A stretch of DNA of 64,000 nt from VFMC01 sp050248155 (GCA_050248155.1 JBFWSW010000001.1:124001-188000), one strand, 5' to 3'; positions 16,759-25,588 are shown, counted from the stretch's first letter. Notes: generated by a model from the sequence alone, not told the origin. A program made the numbers and translations.

Positions 16759-17663
16759 GCGTCCACTCGCTTCTCTCGCCGGGCATCGTCGAGGGGGACG
16801 ACGGTGGGAGCGACGTGCTCCAACGGTTCGCCGAGGCGCTGATCGCGTCCGCCGAAGATGATCGCGACGAGGATGAACCAGCCCCATCCCAAGGCGAGAC
16901 CACCCAGCACGTCACTCACCCAGTGCACGCCCAGCAGTGCACGACTGGTCGCGACGGTGAGCGCGATCAGCGCGGCGCCGGCGGCCAACGCGGCCCGAAC
17001 CGGTCGCGAGCGGTCGCGTCCGAGGACCAGCGCGACCGCCGACCAGCCGGCGGCCGCGGCAGCCGTGTGGCCCGACGGGAACGAATAGCCACCGGCCGCC
17101 ATGAGGTGCAGGACGTCGGGGCGGTCTCGTTGGACCAGCACCTTGACGAGGTTGTTCAACAGCAGCTCGCCGAGACCGACGGCAGCGACGAAGAGGAAGA
17201 CCTCCGCGTTGCGGCGACGGACGTAGTCGATGATCGCGACGACCAACAGGACGCCCGCTACGACCGGGGTGCTGCCGAAGTTGGTGACGAAGCGGATGAA
17301 GTCGACCGAGGTCGACGTTGCGTGGTCAGCGCCCCAGGACGCGACGTGGCCGTCGATCTCGCGCATCCACTCGGAGTCGTTGATGAGCGCGAGCAACAAC
17401 CCGAGCACCGTTGCCACGCCCCATGCCACGAGGAACCCGACCGTGAGCATGAACCCACCGATCGAGGTCCGGTCGGCTCGTTGGCGGACGAACCTGCGGA
17501 GCTTGGGGTGGCGACGGATGGATCGCGCGGCTGCCTGTTCGAGCGCGTGCTCCTCGACGGACGGATCGATCGGATCGACGTGGATCGAGGGGATGGCCGA
17601 CACCACGAACGCGACCACCGCCGCGACCAGCCCCGTCGCGAGTGCGATCAGCAGCACGGTCAC
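16755..17663 (-). CDS. PAP2-family membrane phosphatase
   Basis: 302-residue type 2 phosphatidic acid phosphatase with about six transmembrane helices. The three active-site motifs are complete: KVLVQRDRPD, SFPSGHT and SRALLGVHWVSDV. An N-terminal helix and a charged segment of about 50 residues precede the core. Substrates of such enzymes include phosphatidate, phosphatidylglycerophosphate and undecaprenyl diphosphate; the lipid kinase in the same operon fits phosphatidate/diacylglycerol cycling, but this is inference. The GTG at 17663 overlaps the upstream PAP2 stop. Confidence 0.85.
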   Translation of the reverse strand: MTVLLIALATGLVAAVVAFVVSAIPSIHVDPIDPSVEEHALEQAAARSIRRHPKLRRFVRQRADRTSIGGFMLTVGFLVAWGVATVLGLLLALINDSEWMREIDGHVASWGADHATSTSVDFIRFVTNFGSTPVVAGVLLVVAIIDYVRRRNAEVFLFVAAVGLGELLLNNLVKVLVQRDRPDVLHLMAAGGYSFPSGHTAAAAAGWSAVALVLGRDRSRPVRAALAAGAALIALTVATSRALLGVHWVSDVLGGLALGWGWFILVAIIFGGRDQRLGEPLEHVAPTVVPLDDARREKRVDA

Positions 17664-18430
17664 GGCGCGGCCCCACCTCTCGTGAGGGCCGGCTGGCGCT
17701 CTGCCACCGTCGAGCGGCGAACCTCATCGTCGTGCCGCGACGTCAGCTCGCTCTGCCGACGATGCTCCGCGTTCCGCAGCACCGACGTGACCACGACCAC
17801 GCACGTCACGCCGATCAGCAGGCCTGCGACGACGTCGGACGGATGATGCATGCCACGATACATCCGCGCTGCGCCCACGATGACGGGGACCAGGGCGGTG
17901 ACGACGACGGCCACACCACGCGCCCAGCGGTTCCGGGTGTGCCAGAAGATGACGATGGCGATCGCCGCGTAGCAGACAGCGGCAGCGACATGGCCGGAGG
18001 GGAAGCTCGACCCGACGGGTGAGCTCTCGAGTCTCGGGACGTCCGGGCGAGGCCGCCCGACGATCTTGGTCGTCGTGATGAACACCATCGCCTCGAGGAC
18101 GAGCGAGCCGGCGACGACGAGCGGTTCGAGCCAACGCCGCACCAGCTTCAGCAGCAGCAGGCAGACGATCGTCGTGACCACGATCTTGACGATGGTCTCC
18201 GACAGCCACGAGCCGACCAGGCTGAGGGTGTCCCACCTCGGAGTGCGCCGTTCGGCGAACCATCGCACGGCCTGCTCGTCCTCTCGTTCGAGCGAGGTGC
18301 CATCGAGCGGGCCGGTCAACGCCCATCCGATCGTGCTCCACACCGCGACCATGGCCGCGTATGCGGCGAGGAGGAGGCCGAGCTCCCGCCGATGGAGGAG
18401 CCATGTCGTTCGAAGGGGTGGTCGCTCCAT
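17660..18430 (-). CDS. PAP2-family membrane phosphatase, first gene of lipid operon
   Basis: 256-residue PAP2 phosphatase with motifs KIVGRPRPD, SFPSGHV and RMYRGMHHPSDVVAG, and about six transmembrane helices. It is the first of four overlapping genes (PAP2, PAP2, YihY/BrkB, lipid kinase). The two PAP2 proteins differ clearly outside the motifs, so they probably act on different lipids. The C-terminal 35 residues are polar and likely cytoplasmic. The promoter should lie in 18431-18490, divergent from the pilin operon. Confidence 0.85.
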   Translation of the reverse strand: MERPPLRTTWLLHRRELGLLLAAYAAMVAVWSTIGWALTGPLDGTSLEREDEQAVRWFAERRTPRWDTLSLVGSWLSETIVKIVVTTIVCLLLLKLVRRWLEPLVVAGSLVLEAMVFITTTKIVGRPRPDVPRLESSPVGSSFPSGHVAAAVCYAAIAIVIFWHTRNRWARGVAVVVTALVPVIVGAARMYRGMHHPSDVVAGLLIGVTCVVVVTSVLRNAEHRRQSELTSRHDDEVRRSTVAERQPALTRGGAAP

Positions 18431-18492
18431 GGCGGCGACGTACCCCTGGCATGCCGGCTCGAAACCGGCTCGTGTGGGTACGGGCTCATGAA

Positions 18493-18511
18493 TTGATCAA
18501 GATGTGATCAA
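18493..18511. promoter_or_regulatory. Inverted repeat TTGATCA/TGATCAA upstream of pilin operon
   Basis: Perfect 7-base arms separated by 5 bases, in the region between the lipid operon and the pilin operon. The symmetry and AT-rich sequence in a GC-rich context suggest a dimeric regulator site. Which side it controls is unclear. Confidence 0.4.
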
Positions 18512-18565
18512 ACGGCCGACGTGCCGTAGCGGTTTCACTTCCTTGACTTTTGTTCACCCGAAGGA

Positions 18566-18626
18566 GGGTCCACTGTCGTCGCCGACGGGACCCATCGGCT
18601 CAAGTCGGCTACCAGCCGTTCCGATG
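18566..18626 (+). ncRNA. Two-hairpin structured leader of the pilin operon
   Basis: Hairpin 1 pairs GGGTCC (18566-18571) with GGACCC (18588-18593), with an inner GTCG/CGAC. Hairpin 2 pairs ATCGG (18594-18598) with CCGAT (18621-18625) and contains CGGCT/AGCCG around an ACC loop. It sits 28 bases before the first pilin ATG. I could not match it to a cyclic-di-GMP riboswitch or any class I know. Confidence 0.35.
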
Positions 18627-18654
18627 AATTCTTGTCACCAGCAACGGAGCGGGC

Positions 18655-19155
18655 ATGAGGCAACGGACGGAACCGATCGCGAGCGACGACCTCGTCGACG
18701 GTCCGCGTGGCCGGGACGCCGGGTTCACCATCGTCGAGGTGGTGATGACGATCGTGCTGATCGCGATGACGATCGTGCCGATCATCGACGCGACGATCAC
18801 CTCGGTCAGGGCATCGAGCACGGTGCGAGAGGTCGCCGAGGTCGAGACGGTGCTGCAGAACGCCGCCGACCGCGTCAACCGTGCGCCCACGCTGTGCAGC
18901 TACGACGTGTACCTGCAGGCCGCGGCTCTCGCCAAGGGCTGGGCCGCGAGTCAGGTCGCGGCCTCGTACCAGTACTACGTGCCGGGGGCGAGCGCCCTCG
19001 CGTCCGACCCCGGCTCATGGGCCTCGGATGCATCAGGCACGGCGTGTCCGGGTGGCGTCCGCACACCGCGCCTCATCCAGATGGTGACCATCACCGTCAC
19101 GAGCGATTCCGGTTCGATCAAGAGGACGATGAAGGTGGTGAAGAGTGATGTCTGA
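18655..19155 (+). CDS. Type IV prepilin-like minor pilin
   Basis: 166 residues with a class III signal. A basic/acidic leader ends G23, followed by F24 and a glutamate at mature position 5 (FTIVEVVMTIVLIAMT), the mark for prepilin peptidase cleavage and N-methylation. The hydrophobic helix is residues 24-48. The soluble part has two cysteines (C61, C110 region) that may form a disulfide. It resembles PilV-type minor pilins and opens a three-gene operon. Ribosome site GGAG lies ten bases before the ATG. No pilus ATPase, platform or peptidase gene is in the window. Confidence 0.8.
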   Translation: MRQRTEPIASDDLVDGPRGRDAGFTIVEVVMTIVLIAMTIVPIIDATITSVRASSTVREVAEVETVLQNAADRVNRAPTLCSYDVYLQAAALAKGWAASQVAASYQYYVPGASALASDPGSWASDASGTACPGGVRTPRLIQMVTITVTSDSGSIKRTMKVVKSDV

Positions 19156-21955
19156 CCGAGTCCGCGGACGGCGCCGAAGCCGAGGACGAGATGCAGGGAT
19201 GACCTTGCCCGAGGTGACGATCTCGGTCGTCATCACCGGGATCGTCATCGCCACGATGTCGATGGCGACCACCGTCATCCTCAGGCAGATGGACAACACC
19301 GAGGGCCGGACGAACAACGCTCGGTCCGAGCAGAACGTCAGCTTGTTCATGCCGAGCGACCTCTCGTCGGCAGAGGACGTCACGACCGACCCGGCCGCCG
19401 TGCCCTGCGGCCCGTCGCCCGCGTGCCCGGCCGGCGCGAACGTCGGCGGGTCCAACGCGCTGATGCTCACCTGGCGCGGCTCGACCGTCGTCGGCGGTGC
19501 TGCGGTCGACACCGTCACCAAGGTCTCGTACCGCGTGATCAAGGTGGGCGAGGAGTACCTGCTGATCCGCGTCGAGTGCTACACGATCGAGACGGCGGCG
19601 CCCAGCACCTCGTGTGAGACGCAGACCGTGCTGCACGACCTCGAGCCCCCGCCCGGCGGGACCGACTGGATCCCCGGTGTCACCGCACCGACGTGGATCA
19701 TGACGGTCAGCCAGGCCGCAGCCGCCGACGACACGAGCGGACCTGGCGACACGGTGCCGGTCGATCCGGGCCTCAAGAACAAGAACGCCCAACGCGTGGT
19801 CGTCACGATCAACGGTGGCGGCGATGCAGCCGGCGCCGGTGGTGGACGGAACCAGATCAGCCTCAGCGCCGGCGGCACGAACCGCGAGCTCGACCTCACC
19901 ACCGATGACCTCATCGGTGCTCCCACGTTCACCGCGGCACGCTCTCGCTGCGGTGGCAACTTCGGCCTCGTGATCGACAAGTCGGGCTCGATCGGGTCGA
20001 CCAACATGGCCACCGTCCGCACAGGCGTTCAGAACCTCATCGAGGCGTTCCGCGGGACGCCCGTCAAGATCCAGGCGGTCGCCTTCTCGTACTACGGCAC
20101 CACGCTCGGAGCCGATCCGAGCTGGACCAAGTACTACGACATGCTGGTCGACTCCGACGTCGACGCCTTGAAGAGCCAGGTCGCCGGCCTGTCCTCGAAC
20201 GGAGGCACGAACTGGGAGGACGCGTTCTTCCGGATGATCAAGAACTCCGACGGCACCGTGCAAGCGCAGCTCCCCAACACGATCTTGTTCTTCACCGACG
20301 GTGTGCCGACCTTCAGCCGCCTGGAGTACCACTCGGGGTCGGCCGGCGTCACGGCGGATCCGCTCGACACGGATCTGCCGAACAGCGATGGGTCGAGCTT
20401 CTACCAGATCGGCTGGAACCGGACAGAGCGACTGATCCGGGACCGTGGCTCGATCAACATCGTCGGCGTCTACGTCAACTCGAACACGAACGCGAGCTCG
20501 ACGTGGCGAGAGATGGGCGCGGGCTACCACTGGCAGTACGAGCGGGGGAGCGGGGTCGTCTACCAGCAGGGCACCACCACCTACGAGCGCGGCAACACCG
20601 TGAAGTGGCAGCAGGGGTCCACCGGCTACCAGTACGCAGCCGACCTCGACTTCCAGCGCAACACCGACAGCGACATGAAGTACCAGCGCTGGGTGAGCGG
20701 GAGCTGGAGCAGCACGACCTGGTCGACCTACGCGGCGAACAACACGACGCCCGATTCATCCGACGGCTGGCGGACGAACATCACCGGTTCGCTGGGCAAC
20801 AGCTGGACCGGCATCACCGCTGCGCAGTACCTCGCCAGCAACAGCAACAACGGCACGTCCGACGGCTTCCGCGCCGTGGACGGCGGCGGCTCGCAGAACC
20901 CGTGGACCGACGTCACCGAGGCGCAGTACAACGCGTCCAACACCAACTCGTGGTCGAGCGACGGATGGCGGACGACGACCAACTGGACCGACATCAGCAA
21001 GAGCGCCTACGACGCGGCGAACACGACGAGCGGCGAGAGCGACGGGTACCGCACCACGCTGAGCGGTTCGGTCAGCAGCTGGACCAGCGTGCCGGTGTCG
21101 GAGTACAACGCCAGCAACACCACCAGCGACTCGAGCGACGGTTGGCGCACCTCCACGTCATGGGCGACGACGACCCAGGCGCTGTACGAGGCCGGCAACG
21201 TGAACAACGGCGAGAGCGATCTGTGGCGGACGACGGTGAGCGGTTCGAACGACAGCTGGACCGTCGTCACCCAGGCGCAGTACGACGCCAGCAACACCAG
21301 CTCGAGCGAGTCGGACGGTTGGCGTGTGATCAAGTCCTACACCGAGCCGTACACCTATCACGAAGGCACGGTGAGCAGCTCGATCAAGGACTACAGCACG
21401 CTCGGCAACCTGGTCGTGAACGACGTCTCGGGCGACAATCCGGGCTCGTACGTGATCGCCCTCCGCCAGAACGGGTCCGCGACGCCGTTCGACTTCGGTG
21501 ACGACAGCGGCAACTACACCAACGCTGCCGTTGCGGACCTGTTCGTGCTGCCGGACTACAACCTGTTCAGCGATGCGCTCGCATCCGTGGCGCTCGACCA
21601 GTGCGGCGGCACCGTGACGCTGCAGACCAAGCTCGGATCGAGCTCTGCACAGGATCCGTTCACCTACGAGAACACGACCTCCCACGAGGTGGTGACGACC
21701 TCGGCGCTGTACCGGAGCGGCACGTTCGACATCGCCCTGCCCGGCGGCTCGTCGACCACCGTGACGATCAGCCCCCAGGAGTTCACGAACCTCGCGCACT
21801 ATGCGCCGGCCGGTTGGAGCTGCAAGTCGGCGGGTCAGCCGTACGCGTTCACCGAGAGCCCCGTTCCCGACCACGCCCCATGGACCCAGATCACCCTCGA
21901 CGTCGCGCCGAACAAGGCGATCTCGTGCGTGCAGCAGGTGACGTACACACCATGA
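19148..21955 (+). CDS. Pilin with von Willebrand A domain and seven tandem repeats
   Basis: 935-residue protein joining three modules. Residues 1-45 form a prepilin signal and helix: G17 cleaved before M18, glutamate at mature position 5 (MTLPEV). About 270-460 is a von Willebrand A domain with a full metal site: DKSGS at D277-S281, T354 in GGTNWE and D384 in FFTDG. A Gln/Tyr/Trp-rich stretch (about 460-525) follows. Residues 525-730 hold seven repeats of 27-33 residues built on W, Y, NxS, SDGWRT. About 205 more residues end the protein. Likely a minor or tip pilin acting as an adhesin outside the cell. A GTG at 19145 is an alternative start; the gene overlaps both neighbours. Confidence 0.8.
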   Translation: MSDRVRGRRRSRGRDAGMTLPEVTISVVITGIVIATMSMATTVILRQMDNTEGRTNNARSEQNVSLFMPSDLSSAEDVTTDPAAVPCGPSPACPAGANVGGSNALMLTWRGSTVVGGAAVDTVTKVSYRVIKVGEEYLLIRVECYTIETAAPSTSCETQTVLHDLEPPPGGTDWIPGVTAPTWIMTVSQAAAADDTSGPGDTVPVDPGLKNKNAQRVVVTINGGGDAAGAGGGRNQISLSAGGTNRELDLTTDDLIGAPTFTAARSRCGGNFGLVIDKSGSIGSTNMATVRTGVQNLIEAFRGTPVKIQAVAFSYYGTTLGADPSWTKYYDMLVDSDVDALKSQVAGLSSNGGTNWEDAFFRMIKNSDGTVQAQLPNTILFFTDGVPTFSRLEYHSGSAGVTADPLDTDLPNSDGSSFYQIGWNRTERLIRDRGSINIVGVYVNSNTNASSTWREMGAGYHWQYERGSGVVYQQGTTTYERGNTVKWQQGSTGYQYAADLDFQRNTDSDMKYQRWVSGSWSSTTWSTYAANNTTPDSSDGWRTNITGSLGNSWTGITAAQYLASNSNNGTSDGFRAVDGGGSQNPWTDVTEAQYNASNTNSWSSDGWRTTTNWTDISKSAYDAANTTSGESDGYRTTLSGSVSSWTSVPVSEYNASNTTSDSSDGWRTSTSWATTTQALYEAGNVNNGESDLWRTTVSGSNDSWTVVTQAQYDASNTSSSESDGWRVIKSYTEPYTYHEGTVSSSIKDYSTLGNLVVNDVSGDNPGSYVIALRQNGSATPFDFGDDSGNYTNAAVADLFVLPDYNLFSDALASVALDQCGGTVTLQTKLGSSSAQDPFTYENTTSHEVVTTSALYRSGTFDIALPGGSSTTVTISPQEFTNLAHYAPAGWSCKSAGQPYAFTESPVPDHAPWTQITLDVAPNKAISCVQQVTYTP
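20717..21337 (+). repeat. Seven in-frame repeats inside the VWA pilin
   Basis: Units start near each W codon: WSTYAANN, WTGITAAQY, WTDVTEAQY, WTDISKSAY, WTSVPVSEY, WATTTQALY, WTVVTQAQY, each closing with SDG(W/Y/F)RT or a near variant. Unit length alternates between about 27 and 32 residues, suggesting that a two-unit block was duplicated. Confidence 0.8.
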
Positions 21956-23550
21956 GCCGTGCTCGCCCGCCACGTGACCCCCAACGGGACGAGGGCACTG
22001 CCCTCATCCTGGCCCTCGCCCTCATCCTCGTCGGCACCTTGATGGTGCTGCCCGTGATGAGGTACACGATGACCGTCACGCGCGCCAACCGGAACACGGT
22101 GGACACCGCCGAGCGGACCGAAGCCGTGAAGGCCGGCCTGCGCACTGCGCTGTACGATCCGGTGGCCCTGTACCAGGCGTGCGAGTCGAGCAAGACCGGC
22201 CCGACGGTGAAGGTGAACCTCGCGGCACCACCAGGACTCGGCATCCAGTCGTGGTGCACCTCCACGGGCACGGCGTCGCAGAACCTGCCCGACGAGCAGC
22301 GCTACGCGATCGTCACCACGCAGGCAGGCTCGGAGACCTACATCCCGCCGGTGCACGACGGCGAGGTCGAGCGGATCGAGCTGAACGGCACGGTCGGCGA
22401 CGCGTGGTGCACGAGCATGGTCGTGCCCGACAACGACCCGTACAAGAAGTCACCGTGTGGCAAGCCCTATCCCGGCAACGGCGATGTCAACACCGCGACG
22501 TGGACGACCCTCACCTCCACCACCTCCGAGACCGGAACGATCTTCCGGCCGTCGCTGCCCCCGTTCTCGAACACCACGCCGTCCGCGAGCGGGTACGACA
22601 TGCCCGTCGGAGACGAGGGGCCCTGCAAGGTGTTCTTCCCCGGCAAGTACATCGACGACGTCGTCATCACTGGATCGACACCCGTGTACTTCGTCTCGGG
22701 CATCTACTACTTCGAGAAGGCCTTCCGGGTGTCCGGTGACGCCGAGGTCGTCGTGGGCTCCGGCTCGACGCCTGGTTGCGTCGAGAGTGATGCCGTCGCC
22801 GTGCTCGACGCCATCGACGCACCGTTCGACGCGTACAGCAGCGGTGTCGGCGGCACCTTCGTGTTCGGATCGAACGGACGGCTCATCGTCGACGACGCGA
22901 CGGCCGGATCGGGCCCGAGCCTCGTCTTCAACCGACGCATGGTGCAGACGAGCGACCCGCTCTCGGTCCTGAACGACGTCTCGATCACCTCCGTGACCGG
23001 CGTGTGGAGTGGGACGTCGACGGCGCCCTACTCGGTGCCGGGCACCCTCGAGGTACCGGTGACCCCGGTCTTCAACGGCACCACGAGCGACGCCGACCCG
23101 TGGACGCACAAGTACAAGGCCTCCAACCTCGTGTCGACGACGACGCCTCCTGTGCCGTGTGCACCGCCCCCGGCCGCCGTGACGCCCGCATGCCCGATCA
23201 TCGACATCAACCTCGCGGGCGCGTCGACGACGACCTTGACGATCCCCGGGTACGTCTCGATCCCGCAGGGTTCGCTCAGCCTCAACGTGGCTCCGGGCGC
23301 CGGGGTGAACAAGAAGATCGCCTTCGGCGGTGGGGTGCTCGCAGCACAGATGTACGTGCCCGGTGAGGCGCCCGCCTGGTTGCAGATCGGCCTGCTGAAC
23401 CCCGTCGTCCAGTTGACGCTGAAGATCACCACCGAGACGACGTCCGGCACCCCCAAGGTCACCTCGGTCGCCCACGTCCAGGTGAACGAGACCGGCGGCT
23501 ATGCGGTGAACTCCTGGGTCGTGCAGGCCAACTGCACCTCGCAGTGCTGA
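21952..23550 (+). CDS. PilX-like pilus assembly/minor pilin protein
   Basis: 532-residue protein. After a short basic leader comes DEGTALILALALILVGTLMVLPVMRYT, the hydrophobic N-terminus seen in PilX-type proteins, which lack the position-5 glutamate. The remaining 480 residues are beta-rich, Thr/Ser/Val-rich and hold about 14 cysteines, as expected for an exported folded domain with disulfides. No other domain is recognised. The ATG at 21952 overlaps the stop of the VWA pilin. The order PilV-like, PilW-like (VWA), PilX-like mirrors minor pilin operons of other bacteria. Confidence 0.65.
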   Translation: MSRARPPRDPQRDEGTALILALALILVGTLMVLPVMRYTMTVTRANRNTVDTAERTEAVKAGLRTALYDPVALYQACESSKTGPTVKVNLAAPPGLGIQSWCTSTGTASQNLPDEQRYAIVTTQAGSETYIPPVHDGEVERIELNGTVGDAWCTSMVVPDNDPYKKSPCGKPYPGNGDVNTATWTTLTSTTSETGTIFRPSLPPFSNTTPSASGYDMPVGDEGPCKVFFPGKYIDDVVITGSTPVYFVSGIYYFEKAFRVSGDAEVVVGSGSTPGCVESDAVAVLDAIDAPFDAYSSGVGGTFVFGSNGRLIVDDATAGSGPSLVFNRRMVQTSDPLSVLNDVSITSVTGVWSGTSTAPYSVPGTLEVPVTPVFNGTTSDADPWTHKYKASNLVSTTTPPVPCAPPPAAVTPACPIIDINLAGASTTTLTIPGYVSIPQGSLSLNVAPGAGVNKKIAFGGGVLAAQMYVPGEAPAWLQIGLLNPVVQLTLKITTETTSGTPKVTSVAHVQVNETGGYAVNSWVVQANCTSQC

Positions 23551-23597
23551 CGCGGGCGACCGGCTGACCCTCGCATCCGGGCCGTACGATCACGGGC

Positions 23598-24332
23598 ATG
23601 TGCGGCCGGTTCGTGTCCAGCAACTCGCCCGAGCAGATCGCGTCGTACTTCGGCGCGTCGTTCGAAGCCGAGCCCCTCGGCGAGAACTTCAACACCTCGC
23701 CCACCAACGACATCCTCGGGGTGGTCCAGACGGGTGAAGGCGACCACGCGCACCGCGAGGTGCAGGCGTTCCACTGGGGTCTCGTGCCGTTCTGGGCCAA
23801 GGACACCAAGATCGGCTCGAAGATGATCAACGCCCGCAGCGAGACCCTCGTCGAGAAGTCGGCGTTCAAGAAGCTGCTCGAGTCGAAGCGGGTCATCGTG
23901 CCGATGGACGGCTTCTACGAGTGGAAGGTCGTGCCCGGCCAGAAGGCGAAGCAGCCCTACTACATCCATCGTCGCGACGGGGAGCCGCTCGCCGTCGCCG
24001 GGCTGTGGACCACGTGGCGTGACAAGAACGCCGGTCCCGATGCCCCCTGGCTGCACAGCTGCACGATCATCACCACCGCTGCCAACGAGATGATGATGCC
24101 CGTGCACGACCGGATGCCGGTCATCCTGCCCGAGCGGCACTGGGCGGCGTGGCTCGACCCTGCGAACCACGACGTCGCGGCGTTGCAAGCCATGTTGGCG
24201 CCGGCGCCCGAGGACCTGCTGACGATGCACCCCGTGTCGACCGACGTCAACAACGTCCGCAACAAGGGACCGGAACTGATCGCCGAGCTCGACGAGTCGC
24301 AGGCTGCGCCGCAGCTTCAGCTGCCCAGCTGA
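23598..24332 (+). CDS. SOS response-associated peptidase (YedK/HMCES family)
   Basis: 244-residue SRAP-domain protein. In this family the catalytic C2 after Met removal bonds covalently to abasic sites in single-stranded DNA and shields them. The expected residues are visible: MCGRF at the start, the GLVPFWAKD and INARSET segments, GFYEWK with the conserved glutamate, and PVHDRMPVIL with the active histidine. Length is normal. The gene is alone on its strand, and its last 16 bases overlap the end of the convergent HIT gene. Confidence 0.95.
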   Translation: MCGRFVSSNSPEQIASYFGASFEAEPLGENFNTSPTNDILGVVQTGEGDHAHREVQAFHWGLVPFWAKDTKIGSKMINARSETLVEKSAFKKLLESKRVIVPMDGFYEWKVVPGQKAKQPYYIHRRDGEPLAVAGLWTTWRDKNAGPDAPWLHSCTIITTAANEMMMPVHDRMPVILPERHWAAWLDPANHDVAALQAMLAPAPEDLLTMHPVSTDVNNVRNKGPELIAELDESQAAPQLQLPS

Positions 24333-24715
24333 GCCTTGATGGCGGCGGCGGCCGACTCGAGGTCGCTGCGGTCGACGCTCGACGCGGCGTTGGCGAAGTT
24401 CAGCTGACCCATGCTGGTGGTGGGGATGACGTGGACGTGTGCGTGTGGCACCTCGTAGCCGGCGATGATCAGGCCGACCCGGTCGCAGCCGAACGCGGCC
24501 TGTTGCGCGCGGCCGATCCGATGGGCGACATCGAAGAGGTGAGCGCTGAGCGCGGGAGACAGGTCGATCCAGTGGTCGATCTCCTCGATCGGCACGACGA
24601 GCACATGGCCGTGGGCGAGCGGGTTGATCGACATGAACGCGGTGCAGCGCTCGTCGCGATGGACGAACGTGCCGGGGATCTCGCCGGCGATGATGCGCGT
24701 GAAGACGGTGGGCAT
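24317..24715 (-). CDS. HIT family nucleotide hydrolase/transferase
   Basis: 132-residue histidine-triad protein. The HxHxH motif HAHVHVIP is near residue 98, preceded by NPLAHGHVLVVP and FMSIN. HIT proteins hydrolyse or transfer nucleoside monophosphates (for example AMP-lysine, Ap4A). Substrate not fixed here. The ATG at 24715 shares one base with the stop of the upstream SDR gene (TGATG), so the two form an operon. Confidence 0.9.
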   Translation of the reverse strand: MPTVFTRIIAGEIPGTFVHRDERCTAFMSINPLAHGHVLVVPIEEIDHWIDLSPALSAHLFDVAHRIGRAQQAAFGCDRVGLIIAGYEVPHAHVHVIPTTSMGQLNFANAASSVDRSDLESAAAAIKAQLGS

Positions 24716-25527
24716 CAGACGAAGCCTCCGCTCGCCGCGAACACGTCGCCGTTGCAGTAGCTGCTCTCCGGGCCGCAGAGGAAGCGGACCAGCTCGGCCA
24801 GCTCGCCGGCCGTTGCCATCCGGCCGCGAGGGATCTGCATGACGATGCCCGCCATGAGCATCGGATCCATGGGCGCGAGGAGGGGCGTGTCGACCCAACC
24901 AGGGCACACCGCATTCACCCGGATGCCGAACGGGGCGACCTCGTGACCGACCGACTTCGTGAAGGCGATGATGCCTGCCTTGGCCGTCGAGTACGACGCG
25001 GCCCCGGACATCGGCCGCAAGCCGAGCACGGAGGCGACGTTGACGATCGCGCCGCTGCGTGCCGGCGTCATGTGACGCAACGCGGCCCTGGTGCCGTGGA
25101 AGGTGCCGTACAGGTGGACCTTGATCATCCGGTCCCATGCGGCGTCGGACAGGGCGACCGTGCTGTCGGGCGGAACCAGCTCGTCGATGCGACCCTCCAT
25201 GCGCTTCACCTGGTTCGCCATCATGAGCTGCGTGCCATCCGGGTCGGGAGGCGGCGCGATGCCGGCGTTGTTGATGAGGATGTCGAGCCGGCCGTGCCGC
25301 TCTGCGGCCTTGTCCACCTCGGCGTCGAACGCCGCCGGATCGCACACGTCGAACACGGCAGCGTCGCCGCCGACCTCGATCGCGACCGCGCTCGCCGCGT
25401 CGGCGTTCAGGTCGTTGACGACGACCGTTGCCCCGTCGGCAGCCAGCCGGCGCGCGAACTCGGCACCGAGGCCCGAACCGCCCCCCGTGACGAACGCGAC
25501 CTGACCCTGCAACATCCCGGTGCCCAT
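24715..25527 (-). CDS. Short-chain dehydrogenase/reductase
   Basis: 270-residue classical SDR, an NAD(P)-dependent oxidoreductase. The cofactor motif TGGGSGLG (near residue 14), the NNAG motif and a catalytic YSTAK with preceding serine are all present. The D-rich VVVNDLNAD after strand 2 favours NAD(H). A 25-30-residue insertion before the active site (PPPDPDGTQLMM onward) is unusual for the family. It lies upstream of and overlaps the HIT gene. Substrate unknown. Confidence 0.88.
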   Translation of the reverse strand: MGTGMLQGQVAFVTGGGSGLGAEFARRLAADGATVVVNDLNADAASAVAIEVGGDAAVFDVCDPAAFDAEVDKAAERHGRLDILINNAGIAPPPDPDGTQLMMANQVKRMEGRIDELVPPDSTVALSDAAWDRMIKVHLYGTFHGTRAALRHMTPARSGAIVNVASVLGLRPMSGAASYSTAKAGIIAFTKSVGHEVAPFGIRVNAVCPGWVDTPLLAPMDPMLMAGIVMQIPRGRMATAGELAELVRFLCGPESSYCNGDVFAASGGFV

Positions 25528-25588
25528 GCGGGCGATCGTAGGCGCGAACGTGCCGCGCCCGAGGCGGCCGCGCTTGTACGCTCCGAGC

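Noticed and set aside
14903..16915. Single long protein joining the lipid kinase with upstream minus-strand sequence
   Set aside because: The upstream part is a shadow of the YihY/BrkB gene, which has its own frame and start at 16758; the kinase begins at 15781 with an overlap.
18541..18654. Cyclic-di-GMP-I (GEMM) riboswitch before the pilin genes
   Set aside because: The conserved GCAAA-type core and tetraloop receptor are not present; only generic hairpins are seen.
20717..21337. Noncoding tandem DNA repeats
   Set aside because: The repeat is at protein level, in frame with the VWA pilin; DNA identity between units is modest.
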